Below, one piece after another: positions 21,672-30,630 of a DNA stretch of 64,000 nucleotides (its first letter is position 1; every line of letters starts with the position of its first letter). The notes under the pieces are model-generated. The model had not been told where the DNA came from. It was given only the letters and a program-made list of their open reading frames with translations, and ran no database searches. Source of the DNA: DATBDN01 sp036269895 (GTDB taxonomy: Bacteria > Actinomycetota > Thermoleophilia > Solirubrobacterales > Thermoleophilaceae); contig DATBDN010000076.1 of NCBI GenBank assembly GCA_036269895.1, forward strand, positions 1 through 64,000. The letters run 5' to 3'. Both the position numbers and the translations under genes were made by a program.

Positions 21672-22042
21672 TCTGGCGAGTCATCGGGATCGTCCACGAA
21701 CGGAAGTCGCGGCTCGAGCCCGGAAACCTCGAAGACCCGCTGCACGGCACCGGGCCCCCTGACTACGCGCAGGTCGAAACCGTCGCGCGACGCGAGCTCG
21801 TGGAGCTCGAGGACGTAGCGCAGGCCCGACGTGTCCATGAAGCCCACCTCGCGCAGATCGAGGACAAGGTCATCCCCGGGCTCTTTCGCACGCTCGACTG
21901 CTCCCCGCACGAGGTCGACCGTCGCGAGGTCGATCTCGCCGCGCGGAACGACAACGAGGCCCGATCGCAGGCGGCGCGTATCTACGTCGAAGTTGCCCGG
22001 AGCGGCCACGAGTCCGGGTGTCATCCTTGCATTTCTTGACAC
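21668..22042 (-). CDS. STAS-domain anti-sigma factor antagonist
   Basis: 124 residues (GTG at 22042; an ATG six codons in at 22024 is an alternative). Single STAS fold with the phosphorylatable Ser in MDTSGLRYV, preceded by LDLREVGF. In partner-switching systems the dephosphorylated form binds an anti-sigma kinase and releases sigma factor. Its stop overlaps the SpoIIE start. No anti-sigma kinase (RsbW-like) or sigma gene of this class is seen in the window. Confidence 0.93.
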   Translation of the reverse strand: MSRNARMTPGLVAAPGNFDVDTRRLRSGLVVVPRGEIDLATVDLVRGAVERAKEPGDDLVLDLREVGFMDTSGLRYVLELHELASRDGFDLRVVRGPGAVQRVFEVSGLEPRLPFVDDPDDSPE

Positions 22043-22059
22043 CAGATGGTGGTCAAGAT

Positions 22060-22956
22060 TCAGCCCGGGTTGCCCGTTTTGATGAAGCGGGCCGCTACAT
22101 CAGCGGGTTTTCTCCCTTTCAGGTCGACTTCGGCATTCATGCGGCGCATTACGTCAGTGGTCAGACGCCGACTGAGTGCGTCGAGCGGACCGGTGAGCGC
22201 CGCGCCGTACTTGCGAGCCAGGTCGCGCCGGATGACAGGCGCAAGGTTCTGAAAGGCGAACAGGTTGAGCGGGTCGGTCAGCACGCGATAACGGCGCGCT
22301 GACAGCTGGCCCTCGGTCGTGAAGACGGCGAGCACATCGACCTTGCCCTTGTCGAGTGAGTTGTAGCGCCCTGGAAACTGGAGCGGCACGAATCGGAACC
22401 CCTTCAGCCCGTACACGGAGTCCAGTCCCACCGAGCCCTCGAAGCGCGTCTGGAATTCCGGCAGCGCGCCCAGGCGCATGCCGTGCACCTTCTTGAGGTC
22501 GGCAATCGAGCGGAGATCGTGTTTCTTCGCGAACGCGGGCATCACCGCGAGCGCGTTCGAGTCGCTGAACGGCGTCGACTTGAGCATCGTGAAGCCGCGC
22601 TTCTCCTCGAAGGCTTTCGCGCGACGGTACGTCTCCGCCGCCGTCCCCGGCCGCCGCCTGTCGCCGGCGATCTCGGTCAGCAGCACGCCGCTGTACTCGG
22701 GGTACATGTCGAGGCTGCCGGCGGTGAGCGCCTTGTCGATGATCTCCGAGCTGCCTATGTCGCTCTTGAGGATCACCTTGAACCCGGCCTTCCGCAGCGT
22801 TTGCGCATAGAGCTGGCCGAGGATGTACTGCTCCGTGAAGTTCTTCGTGCCGATCGTGATCGTCGGCAGCGCGGACTTCTTCTTGTCGTCGCTGCCGCCT
22901 CCACAGCCGACGAGAGCCGCGACGAAGGCGGCCGCGATCAGCACTCGCGCGCGCAC
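22060..22956 (-). CDS. Osmoprotectant-type (OpuAC/ProX) substrate-binding lipoprotein
   Basis: 298 residues. Lipoprotein signal with lipobox ALVGC, Cys at about residue 18. The mature part begins ITIGTKNFTEQYILGQLYA, the classic glycine-betaine/choline binding protein start, and continues with DIGSSEIIDKALTAGSLDMYPEYSG and a second lobe ending in RRLTTDVMRRMN. It should bind a quaternary-amine osmolyte outside the membrane. No permease or ATPase lies nearby; instead it is between the kinase (1-bp overlap) and the STAS gene (17 bp), which suggests a sensing role. Confidence 0.93.
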   Translation of the reverse strand: MRARVLIAAAFVAALVGCGGGSDDKKKSALPTITIGTKNFTEQYILGQLYAQTLRKAGFKVILKSDIGSSEIIDKALTAGSLDMYPEYSGVLLTEIAGDRRRPGTAAETYRRAKAFEEKRGFTMLKSTPFSDSNALAVMPAFAKKHDLRSIADLKKVHGMRLGALPEFQTRFEGSVGLDSVYGLKGFRFVPLQFPGRYNSLDKGKVDVLAVFTTEGQLSARRYRVLTDPLNLFAFQNLAPVIRRDLARKYGAALTGPLDALSRRLTTDVMRRMNAEVDLKGRKPADVAARFIKTGNPG

Positions 22957-24488
22957 TAGGCGCCCACTCCGCCGTCGAACGAACCGACGCTCGACGGGCG
23001 CCGGCCCGCCGCCGGCAGCGTGAAGCGGAACGTGCTTCCCTGGTTCGGCGCGCTCTGCGCCCAGATGCGCCCGCCGTGCTGCTCGATGATGCGCTCGCAG
23101 ACGGCCAGGCCGATGCCGGTGCCGGGATAGTCCTCCTCCGCGTGGAGGCGGTGGAACGGCTGGAAAATGCGCTCAGCCTGACCTGGGTCCATGCCGATGC
23201 CATTGTCCGTCACGGCGAAGATCGCTGTGTGACCTTGCACCTCGGCGGTGACGCGCACGACAGGGGTGTCGTCCGCGAACTTGAGCGCGTTGCTGATCAG
23301 GTTGAGGAAAACCTGTCGGAGCTTGCGGGCGTCGCCGAGGATCACAGGCAGTTGCTCAACGGTGACATCGCCTCCGGATTGCTCGATCGAACCCGCCAGC
23401 ATCTCGAGAGCTTCGCCGGCGAGCTCTTTCATCTCGACGGGCTCGCTCAGGAGCTCCCCGCGGCCCGCGCGCGAGTACTCGAGCAGGTCGCGGATGAGTG
23501 TCCGCGCCTTCACCGTCGCAGCGTTGATGCCCTCGACGAGTTGCTGGCCCCCGTTCAGGTCGCGCGCATGACGCTGCTCGAGCAGCTGCGCGTACATCGA
23601 GATCGTCGCGAGGGGCGCCTGCAGGTCGTGTGAGGTGACCGATGCGAATTGCTCGAGCTCGCGATTGGAGCGCTCGAGCTCGCGCGACCGCTCGGCCAGG
23701 GCTTCCGAGCTCGCCTCGAGCGAGTCGGCCATCGAGTTGAAGGCGCGCGCGAGGTCGCCGAGCTCGTCGTCGCGGACCGGCGGCACGCGCGCGGTCATGT
23801 CGCCCTCGGCGAGGCGGCGGCTGGCCTCGGCAACCGTGAGCACCGGACGCACGACCGATTGGCGCAGGTAGTACCACGCCGCGAGGGCGAGCAGCAGGAC
23901 CAGGACGACTCCGCCCCAGCCGGCCGTGATCGCGCGGCTGGAAGTCTTCTCGGCACTGTGCTCGCGCTGCACGGCCAGCGCCTGCTCCTGCGCGAACAGC
24001 CGCGCGAAGCTGGCCCGCAGCTCGTCGATGCGAACGCGGCCGGTGCCCGTGACGATCACGCTCTGTGCGACCCGCGGGCGCTGCCGCGCGAGGCCAAGCA
24101 GGGGCGTGGCCCACAGATTCACGTAGTCGTCGATCTGCTGCCTGATCCGCCGCACCTGCGCCTGCTGTGACGGCACGTCCGAGACGAGCCGCTCGAGCTT
24201 GCGCACCTGGCTCGGGTAGACCTTCAGCCCCGAGTTCCACGGCTCGAGCTGGCGCTCGCGACCGCTCGCGACAAAGCCACGCAAGCCGGTCTCGAGGCTG
24301 ATGACGGTCTTCTCGAGGTCGGTGCCGGCCGTGATCGCCTCCTGGGACCGCAGGGCCAGCTTGCCGGCGTCACGCTGGTTGCTTACGGCGAAAACGAGCA
24401 GCACGAAGGCCGCGCCGAGGAGCAGCGCGATGAGCCCGCCCACTAACGCCATCCGGGCGGTGATTCGCTTGGAGAGCTGACGTCGCAC
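22956..24488 (-). CDS. CHASE3-HAMP sensor histidine kinase
   Basis: 510 residues. First membrane helix at about 13-33, extracytoplasmic CHASE3 domain (about 40-180), second helix near 190-208, HAMP (about 210-262, VRPVLTVAEASRRLAEGDM). HisKA: SHDLQAPLATISMYAQLLEQ with the acceptor His near 290. HATPase boxes NLISNALKFAD, DNGIGMDPGQ and GTGIGLAVCERIIEQHGG. First gene of the operon kinase-binding protein-STAS-SpoIIE. No response regulator is encoded with it, so its output may be a distant regulator. Confidence 0.93.
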   Translation of the reverse strand: MRRQLSKRITARMALVGGLIALLLGAAFVLLVFAVSNQRDAGKLALRSQEAITAGTDLEKTVISLETGLRGFVASGRERQLEPWNSGLKVYPSQVRKLERLVSDVPSQQAQVRRIRQQIDDYVNLWATPLLGLARQRPRVAQSVIVTGTGRVRIDELRASFARLFAQEQALAVQREHSAEKTSSRAITAGWGGVVLVLLLALAAWYYLRQSVVRPVLTVAEASRRLAEGDMTARVPPVRDDELGDLARAFNSMADSLEASSEALAERSRELERSNRELEQFASVTSHDLQAPLATISMYAQLLEQRHARDLNGGQQLVEGINAATVKARTLIRDLLEYSRAGRGELLSEPVEMKELAGEALEMLAGSIEQSGGDVTVEQLPVILGDARKLRQVFLNLISNALKFADDTPVVRVTAEVQGHTAIFAVTDNGIGMDPGQAERIFQPFHRLHAEEDYPGTGIGLAVCERIIEQHGGRIWAQSAPNQGSTFRFTLPAAGRRPSSVGSFDGGVGA

Positions 24489-24567
24489 GAGTCCAGGGAT
24501 TGCGCATCTTGCGCGTGGCCCTAGGGTAGCCCCGGAGTCGGTCCGAGGCCATCAGTTGGGGCAGTAT

Positions 24568-24954
24568 TCAGGCCGTTACCAGTGGTCCGAATGCCGACAA
24601 CCGGGCGACCGGCTCGCCGGCGGACCGCACCCGCAGGCCCTCCGGGTAGCCGCCTCCGTCCCAGCGCTCGTGGTGGTGCCGGACGACGTCAAGCGCCTTG
24701 TCGAGGAACGGAATGCCCTCGAGCATGCGCACGCCCTCCTCGGGGTGGCGGCGCATGAGCGCCCGCTCGTCGTCAGCCAGGCTGCCTGGCGCGCGGAGGA
24801 TCGCGTCGGGGACGGCCAGCTTGCCGATGTCGTGCAGCAGGAAGCCGTAGGCCATCTGCGGATCGCGGGCCGCGCGCGGCCACTCCGAGCAACAGGCGAA
24901 ACTTGAAGCGCGGCACGCGCCCATGCCGTACCCGCCGGAGCGCGCGCCTCGCAC
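24568..24954 (-). pseudogene. Truncated HD-GYP phosphodiesterase remnant
   Basis: From about residue 28 the 128-codon frame reads as the core of an HD-GYP domain: LLHDIGKLAVPDAILRAPGS, RHPEEGVRMLEG and HHHERWDGGGYPEGL. The N-terminal helices and the usual sensor domain are missing; residues 1-27 are out-of-family. The C-terminus stops at VARLSAFGPLVTA where intact proteins continue with an AVADxFDAMT block and another 50-60 residues. I therefore read it as a decayed fragment. It could encode a short stable peptide, but loss of the second metal-site helix argues against activity. Confidence 0.7.
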
Positions 24955-24966
24955 TAGTACGTTCGT

Positions 24967-27351
24967 CTAGTCAGCAGCGGCCGGCCACGTCCAGTCGCGG
25001 ACGTCGGGCATGTCGTCGCCGACCTCGGTGGTGTACGCGCGGTGGCGCAGTCGCTCGTCGACCATCTGTTGACGTAGGAGCGCCGCCTGCGACCCGAGCC
25101 CCGGCACGCGGTCGACCACGTCAATGACCAGATGGAAGCGGTCGACGTCGTTGAGCATGACCATGTCGAACGGCGTCGTCGTCGTCCCCTCCTCGTTGTA
25201 GCCGCGCACGTGGATGTTGTGGTGACCGGAGCGCCGATACGTGAGCCGGTGAATCAGCGAGGGATAGCCGTGGTAGGCGAAGATCACCGGTTTGCCGGCG
25301 GTGAAGATGGCGTCGAACTCGCGGTCCGGCATCCCATGCGGGTGCCTTGCCTCCGGCTGCAGCCGCATCAGGTCAACCACGTTGACCACCCGCACCTTCA
25401 ACTCGGGCAGGTGCTGCTGCAACAGCGCGGCCGCCGAGACCGTCTCGAGCGTCGGGACGTCGCCGCAGCAGCCCAGCACCACGTCCGGCTCGCCGGCGCC
25501 GTCGGTTGAGGCCCACTCCCAGATGCCGAGCCCGCGTGCACAGTGTGCGACAGCCTCGTCCATCGTCAGGTAGTCGAGTGACGGCTGCTTGCCGGCGACG
25601 ATCACGTTCACGTAGTGCTTCGAGCGCAGGCAGTGGTCGGCCACCGACAGGAGGCAGTTCGTGTCCGGCGGCAGGTAGACCCGCACGATCTCGGCCTTCT
25701 TGTTGACCACGTGGTCGATGAAGCCGGGGTCCTGGTGGGAGAAGCCGTTGTGGTCCTGGCGCCAGACGTGCGAGGACAGCAGGTAGTTGAGCGAAGGGAT
25801 CGGAGCGCGCCACGGAATCGCGCGCGTCGTCTTCAGCCACTTCGCATGCTGGTTGAACATCGAGTCGATGATGTGGATGAACGCCTCGTAGCAGTTGAAG
25901 AGGCCGTGACGCCCGGTCAGCGTGTAGCCCTCGAGCCAGCCCTGACAGAGGTGCTCGGACAGGACCTCCATCACCTGGCCCCTCGGCGCCAGGTGATCGT
26001 CGTCGTCCTTCAGCTCGGCCATCCAGACCCGGTCGGTTGCCTCGAAGACCGCTTGGAGCCGGTTCGATGCCGTCTCGTCGGGGCCCATGATCCGGAAGCG
26101 GTCCGGGTTGCGGCGCACGACGTCGCGGAGGAAGCCGCCGAGCACCCGCGTGGCCTCGTTGGTGGCCCGCGCCGGTGAGCGAACCTCGACCGCGTAGTCG
26201 CGGAAGTCCGGCATGTCGAGCGGCCGGGTCAAGAGCCCGCCGTTCGCATGCGGGCTTGCGCTCATGCGCTTCGAGCCGAGCGGCGCCAGCGAGGTGATGT
26301 CGGGCTGGGCGGCGCCGGACTCGTCGAAGAGGTCCCGCGGGTCGTAGCTGCGCATCCACTCCTCGAGCGCCTTCAGATGCGCGTCGTTCTCGCGGATGTT
26401 CGCCAGTGGCACCTGGTGCGAACGCCAGGAGCCCTCGGTCTTCTTCCCGTCGACCTCCTTCGGGCCGGTCCAGCCCTTCGGGTGGGCGAAGACGATCATC
26501 GGCCAGCGCGGCCGGCCCGTGAATCCCTCCTCGCGGGCCAGGCGCTGGATCTCGGCGATCTCGTCGAAGACCGTGTCGAACGTGGCCGCGAGCTCCTGGT
26601 GCATCTGGTCGGGATCGCTGCCTTCCACGAAATGCGGCGCGTAGCCGTAGCCCTCGAGCAGTGAGCGCAGCTCGTCGCGCGGGATGCGGGCGAGCACCGT
26701 CGGGTTCGCGATCTTGTAACCGTTGAGGTGCAGCACGGGAAGCACGGCGCCGTCGGTGACCGGGTTCAGGAACTTGTTCGAGTGCCAGCTGGCGGCGAGC
26801 GGTCCCGTCTCCGCCTCACCATCCCCCACGACGCAGAGCGCGACGAGGCCGGGGTTGTCGAAGACCGCGCCGTACGCGTGCACCAGCGCGTAGCCGAGCT
26901 CACCGCCCTCGTGGATCGAGCCCGGCGTCTCCGGCGCGACGTGGCTCGGAATCCCGCCGGGGAAAGAAAACTGGCGGAAGAGCCTGTGCAGCCCCTCCTC
27001 GTCCCGGCCGATGTTCGGGTAGACCTCGCTGTAGGTGCCGTCGAGGTATGTGCTCGCGACCAGGCCGGGGCCGCCGTGCCCGGGGCCGGTGATGAAGATC
27101 GCGTCCAGGTCGCGGTGCCGGATGATCCGGTTCATGTGCGCGTAGAGGAAGTTCAGGCCGGGCGTGGTCCCCCAGTGCCCGAGCAGTCGCGGCTTCACGT
27201 GGTCGCGCGAGAGCGGCTCGCGCAGCAGCGGGTTGTCGAGGAGATAGATCTGGCCGGCGGAGAGGTAGTTGGCGGCGCGCCACCAGCGGTCGATGAGGCG
27301 CAGCTCGTCGGGAGCAAGAGGCCGGAGTTCGTCAGTTGCGGCTGAGGTCAC
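24967..27351 (-). CDS. xfp: Xylulose-5-phosphate/fructose-6-phosphate phosphoketolase
   Basis: TPP enzyme cleaving X5P or F6P to acetyl phosphate plus a triose or tetrose phosphate. About 794 residues from a GTG at 27351, chosen because AGGGAG lies 9 nt upstream; a longer ATG frame to 27402 has no such site. Family motifs are intact: LLGHWGTTPGLNFLYAH, GPGHGGPG, the TPP motif GDGEAETGPLAASWHSNKF and RGYNEEGTTTTPFDM near the C-terminus. No phosphate acetyltransferase or acetate kinase is next to it. Divergent to the cupin gene at 27369. Confidence 0.96.
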   Translation of the reverse strand: MTSAATDELRPLAPDELRLIDRWWRAANYLSAGQIYLLDNPLLREPLSRDHVKPRLLGHWGTTPGLNFLYAHMNRIIRHRDLDAIFITGPGHGGPGLVASTYLDGTYSEVYPNIGRDEEGLHRLFRQFSFPGGIPSHVAPETPGSIHEGGELGYALVHAYGAVFDNPGLVALCVVGDGEAETGPLAASWHSNKFLNPVTDGAVLPVLHLNGYKIANPTVLARIPRDELRSLLEGYGYAPHFVEGSDPDQMHQELAATFDTVFDEIAEIQRLAREEGFTGRPRWPMIVFAHPKGWTGPKEVDGKKTEGSWRSHQVPLANIRENDAHLKALEEWMRSYDPRDLFDESGAAQPDITSLAPLGSKRMSASPHANGGLLTRPLDMPDFRDYAVEVRSPARATNEATRVLGGFLRDVVRRNPDRFRIMGPDETASNRLQAVFEATDRVWMAELKDDDDHLAPRGQVMEVLSEHLCQGWLEGYTLTGRHGLFNCYEAFIHIIDSMFNQHAKWLKTTRAIPWRAPIPSLNYLLSSHVWRQDHNGFSHQDPGFIDHVVNKKAEIVRVYLPPDTNCLLSVADHCLRSKHYVNVIVAGKQPSLDYLTMDEAVAHCARGLGIWEWASTDGAGEPDVVLGCCGDVPTLETVSAAALLQQHLPELKVRVVNVVDLMRLQPEARHPHGMPDREFDAIFTAGKPVIFAYHGYPSLIHRLTYRRSGHHNIHVRGYNEEGTTTTPFDMVMLNDVDRFHLVIDVVDRVPGLGSQAALLRQQMVDERLRHRAYTTEVGDDMPDVRDWTWPAAAD

Positions 27352-27368
27352 AGGCTTTACTCCCTGAA

Positions 27369-27737
27369 ATGGCAGTGATCCGAGTCGAGCAACGGGAAGC
27401 ATTCATAACAGCTGACGGCTCAGAGATCCGCGAGCTCGCCGGCATCCCGTCCGGCAATGCGGTGAACCAGTCGCTGGCACAGGCCAAGGTGCCCGCGGGC
27501 GGCGACACGATCGAGCACTACCACCGAATGACCGAGGAGATCTATCTCTTCACGGGCGGCCACGGGACGATGCGGCTCGGCGACGAGGAGTTCGCCGTCG
27601 AAGCCGGCGACTCCGTCGTGATTCCGCCAGGCGTTCGCCACAAGCTGTGGGCAAAGGGCGATGCCGATCTCGTGCTGTTCTGCTGCTGCGCCCCCGCGTA
27701 CACGCACGAGGACACGGTCCTGCTAGAGCAGCGCTAG
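27369..27737 (+). CDS. Small cupin-domain protein
   Basis: 122 residues from the ATG at 27369 (MAVIRVEQREAF). One cupin_2 barrel with metal ligands in HYHRMTEEIYLFTGG (His, His, Glu) and PPGVRHKLW (His). This fold covers sugar-phosphate isomerases, dioxygenases and binding proteins. The substrate is unknown, although the phosphoketolase next door makes a sugar-phosphate role conceivable. The start is 17 bp from the divergent xfp start, leaving no room for standard non-overlapping promoters. The stop overlaps the end of the DUF202 gene by 15 bp. Confidence 0.85.
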   Translation: MAVIRVEQREAFITADGSEIRELAGIPSGNAVNQSLAQAKVPAGGDTIEHYHRMTEEIYLFTGGHGTMRLGDEEFAVEAGDSVVIPPGVRHKLWAKGDADLVLFCCCAPAYTHEDTVLLEQR

Positions 27738-27995
27738 CACCAGCGAGCCCGCAGCCGCGGTCAAGCTGCAGGCCAGCGCCAGGTGCACCGCTCTGCGCGG
27801 ATTCGCGCGCGGACCCACGAACTGCAGGACGGCAGCGAGCGCGGCGAGCACGAACGCGATCGCGAACGCCGCCAGCGGATGCTTCCCGGCAAGCCCGGCC
27901 CTGAGGCTGAGGATGGCCACGATCGCCACGCCGAACGTGTAGCGCTGCCAGGCGAGCTGGGTTCGCTCCGAGGCGAGCCCCGGGTCCTGCGTCAC
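27723..27995 (-). CDS. DUF202 family membrane protein (second of pair)
   Basis: 90 residues starting with GTG at 27995, overlapping the stop of the upstream DUF202 gene as GTGA (4 bp). SERTQLAWQRYTFGVAIVAI is the DUF202 signature, followed by two more membrane helices (AFAIAFVLAALAAVLQFV, AVHLALACSLTAAAGSLVLA). A 202-residue frame covering both genes is out of frame over the first and is not real. Function of DUF202 is unknown. Pairs of YidH-like DUF202 proteins are common in actinobacteria. Confidence 0.8.
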   Translation of the reverse strand: MTQDPGLASERTQLAWQRYTFGVAIVAILSLRAGLAGKHPLAAFAIAFVLAALAAVLQFVGPRANPRRAVHLALACSLTAAAGSLVLALL

Positions 27996-28327
27996 AGGGC
28001 GTGCACCACCGCGAGCACGAGCGCGCCGAGCGACAGCAGAGCGAAGCAGGTCGCGATCACCAGGGGCATGCGCGATGGCGGTAGGGCGCTTCCGCGGGCC
28101 ATCGCGTCCTCGTTGGCGCGCCAGCGGCTGTAGCTGCTCGCGGCCACGATCGCGCCGAGCACGATCAGCGGCAGAGCCAGCGCGAGCCGGGCGGTCCGCC
28201 CGGTATCGAGGAACTGCTCGACGGCCAGCCCGCCGCCGATCAGCGCGAGCGCGGTGCGGTTCCACGCCAGGAACGTGCGCTCGTTCGCCATCGTGAAGCG
28301 TGGATCGGGCGCCGGCACGAACGGCAT
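27992..28327 (-). CDS. DUF202 (YidH-like) membrane protein (first of pair)
   Basis: 111 residues. DUF202 motif MANERTFLAWNRTALALIGG at about 13-32, then helices at about 47-65 and 90-110. It is translationally coupled to the second DUF202 protein, and the two may heterodimerise. The family has no established biochemical function. The intergenic region to the MFS exporter (28328-28438) is divergent and AT-richer around 28340-28380, consistent with promoters. Confidence 0.82.
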   Translation of the reverse strand: MPFVPAPDPRFTMANERTFLAWNRTALALIGGGLAVEQFLDTGRTARLALALPLIVLGAIVAASSYSRWRANEDAMARGSALPPSRMPLVIATCFALLSLGALVLAVVHAL

Positions 28328-28438
28328 TCAACCGAGTCCTCCCGAGGGAGGATCACGAATCATCCGACTGGGCGACGCCGTAATGGTTCGTCGGGCATAC
28401 CTTCGCCTCACATGGGACTCCACGGAGGGGAAGGCGAA

Positions 28439-29881
28439 ATGCAAACTGCTTCCAGGCACCGCAGTTGGACGCTTGCGGTCGTGTCGCTTGCGACCGCCAT
28501 GCTCATGCTGGACATCGCGGTCGTCAACACGGCGATCAGCGACATGGGGCGCGACCTGCACACGGGCCTGGACGGCCTGAAGTGGGTCGTCGACGCCTAC
28601 ACGCTGGCGCTCGCGGCGGTCGTGCTGACGACTGGTTCGCTGGCCGACCGACTGGGCCGCAAGCTCGTGTTCACGACCGGCATGGTCGTTTTCACCGTGA
28701 GCTCGGCGGCGGCCGCTGCGGCAACCGACATCACGATGCTGAACATCATCCGCGCGGTCCAGGGACTGGGCGCGGCGGCGATGTTCGCAACCTCGATGGC
28801 GCTGCTGGCGCACGAGTTCCCGCAGGCGCAGGAGCGCGCGAAGGCGCTGGGCGTCTACGGCGCGACGATCGGCGCATCGTTCGCAGTGGGCCCGCTGGTC
28901 GGCGGCGCGCTCACGAGCGGCTTTGGCTGGCGCTCGATCTTCATCATCAACATCCCTATCGGGATCGCGGCGCTGGCAATCACGCGCAAGTACGTACGCG
29001 AGTCGCGTGACCCGCAGCCGCGCCGGATCGACTGGGCCGGGCAGACCGCCCTGACCGGTGGCCTGTTCCTGCTCGTCCTCGCACTGCTGCGCGGCAACGA
29101 CGTCGGCTGGGGCTCGTCGCAGATCGTCGCCCAGCTGGCCGGCGCCGGCGTGCTGCTGGCGATCTTCGTCGCGATCGAGCGGCGTGTGAAGGATCCGATG
29201 CTCCCGCTCGGCTTGTTCAAGGTGCCGTCGTTCGCGGGCGCGCAGATCGCCGCGTTCTCGATCTCGGCGTCGCTGTTTGCCGTCTACATCTACGCGACGA
29301 TCTACCTGCAGCAGGTGCTCGGCCTGAGCGCGATCGAGGCGGGCCTGGTCTACCTCCCGGGCACGTTCCTGAACGCGGCAGTCTCGGGTGCGACAGCGGG
29401 CGTCGCCGACAAGGTGAGCGCACGCGTATTGGTCAGCGCCGGCCTTGCGCTCGTGGCAGGCGGCCTGCTGCTGATGACGATTCCGGACGCGAACTCGAGC
29501 TGGGTCGCGCTCGAGCCCGGAATGCTCATCGCGATGATCGGCACCGGCATGTTCAACCCGGCCGTGATCGCGGTTGCGCTGGGGTCCGTGTCCGAGAACC
29601 AGAGCGGTCTGGCTGCCGGCGTGAACGACACGTTCCGCCAGGCAGGCATCGCCGTGGGCGTCGCGGGCCTGGGCGCGATGATCCCGACCGCGGCGCTCGC
29701 CAAGGGCGACGTGACCAGCTACGTTGGCGGCTTGCACAACGCCCTGGCCGTCGGCGCAGGGCTGGCCGCGGTCGGCGCAGTCGCCGCGGCCTACCTGATC
29801 CGCCCCGTGCTGCAGGCACGGCGCGAGTCGGCGGCCGTCCAAGTCCAGGCGCAGCAGGTCGCGCTGGAGCCGTGCGCGTAG
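28439..29881 (+). CDS. DHA2-family MFS multidrug exporter
   Basis: 480 residues from the ATG at 28439, preceded by GGAGGGGAAGG; an upstream ATG at 28412 adds nine residues and has no ribosome site. About 14 membrane helices. Motif D1/C signature LDIAVVNTAISDMG in helix 1, LADRLGRKLVF after helix 2, and the antiporter motif GASFAVGPLVGGALTSGFGWRSIF in helix 5. Proton-driven efflux of drugs or toxic metabolites across the cytoplasmic membrane is expected. No regulator gene is adjacent. Confidence 0.93.
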   Translation: MQTASRHRSWTLAVVSLATAMLMLDIAVVNTAISDMGRDLHTGLDGLKWVVDAYTLALAAVVLTTGSLADRLGRKLVFTTGMVVFTVSSAAAAAATDITMLNIIRAVQGLGAAAMFATSMALLAHEFPQAQERAKALGVYGATIGASFAVGPLVGGALTSGFGWRSIFIINIPIGIAALAITRKYVRESRDPQPRRIDWAGQTALTGGLFLLVLALLRGNDVGWGSSQIVAQLAGAGVLLAIFVAIERRVKDPMLPLGLFKVPSFAGAQIAAFSISASLFAVYIYATIYLQQVLGLSAIEAGLVYLPGTFLNAAVSGATAGVADKVSARVLVSAGLALVAGGLLLMTIPDANSSWVALEPGMLIAMIGTGMFNPAVIAVALGSVSENQSGLAAGVNDTFRQAGIAVGVAGLGAMIPTAALAKGDVTSYVGGLHNALAVGAGLAAVGAVAAAYLIRPVLQARRESAAVQVQAQQVALEPCA

Positions 29882-29897
29882 GCGTTGCACGGGAGGG

Positions 29898-30605
29898 TCA
29901 GAGCAATCGTGTAACGACGAACCGCGCGAAGCCACCAAAGATCCCCTCCGCGGTGGCACGCTGCCCGGGCAGGTGGAGTCGATCCGCCTCCCGGGCAGCA
30001 CTCTCTTCCACGCCCGCTTCCTGCAGCCAGTCGACGTCGGTGTACCAGCCGTTCAGGGCATCGGCGTCGGCCTCGGGGTGGAACTGAATCCCCCAGGCGC
30101 TGTCGCGCCAGCGGAACGCCTCTCCCCCATCGCTGGCACGGGCCAGCAGCTCGACGGCGCCGGGCGGGGTCGAGAAGCCGTCCTCGTTCCAGTGCAGCGC
30201 GCGCACCGGACTCGGAAGGGGGGCGATCACCGGGTCGCCGTCCGCGGCGGGCAGCTTCTCGACCTCGGCCCACTTGACCATCCGAACCGGCAGGCGCTCG
30301 ACGGTCCCGCCGAGCGCGTGGGCCAGCAGCTGGCCACCCAGGCAGACGCCGAGGATCGGCGTCCCGCGCTCGGCCTCCTCGCGCAGCAGCTCGGCCTCGG
30401 CGACCAGGTAGTCGTAGCGGTCGATGTCGCGCACGGACTGATCCCCGCCCAGACTGAGGATGGCGTCAGCCTCGCCCGGGGAAGGCAGCGGGTCGCCGCG
30501 CTTGAGATCGCGCTCGTCAACCGCCAGGCCGGCGGCCCGGATCGGGTTGGCCGCACCTCCGAGGAAGGTGCGGTCGAGGTGGTGAAGAACGACTAGCCGC
30601 GGCAT
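29898..30605 (-). CDS. Class I glutamine amidotransferase (GMP synthase-like GATase)
   Basis: 235 residues from the ATG at 30605; a longer frame to 30734 is antisense to the GNAT gene and Arg/Ser-rich. Nucleophile Cys in GVCLGGQLLAHALGG, and His-Glu of the triad in WGIQFHPEADADA. Single-domain family members hydrolyse glutamine or gamma-glutamyl compounds. No synthetase partner is adjacent, so the acceptor is unknown. Divergent to the GNAT gene by 25 bp. Confidence 0.9.
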   Translation of the reverse strand: MPRLVVLHHLDRTFLGGAANPIRAAGLAVDERDLKRGDPLPSPGEADAILSLGGDQSVRDIDRYDYLVAEAELLREEAERGTPILGVCLGGQLLAHALGGTVERLPVRMVKWAEVEKLPAADGDPVIAPLPSPVRALHWNEDGFSTPPGAVELLARASDGGEAFRWRDSAWGIQFHPEADADALNGWYTDVDWLQEAGVEESAAREADRLHLPGQRATAEGIFGGFARFVVTRLL

Positions 30606-30630
30606 CGAGATGGCGAGATGATGCACGGCA

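Noticed and set aside
27723..28331. 202-residue ORF spanning the DUF202 region
   Set aside because: Its N-terminal half is out of frame with the first DUF202 gene; two separate coupled genes explain the region.
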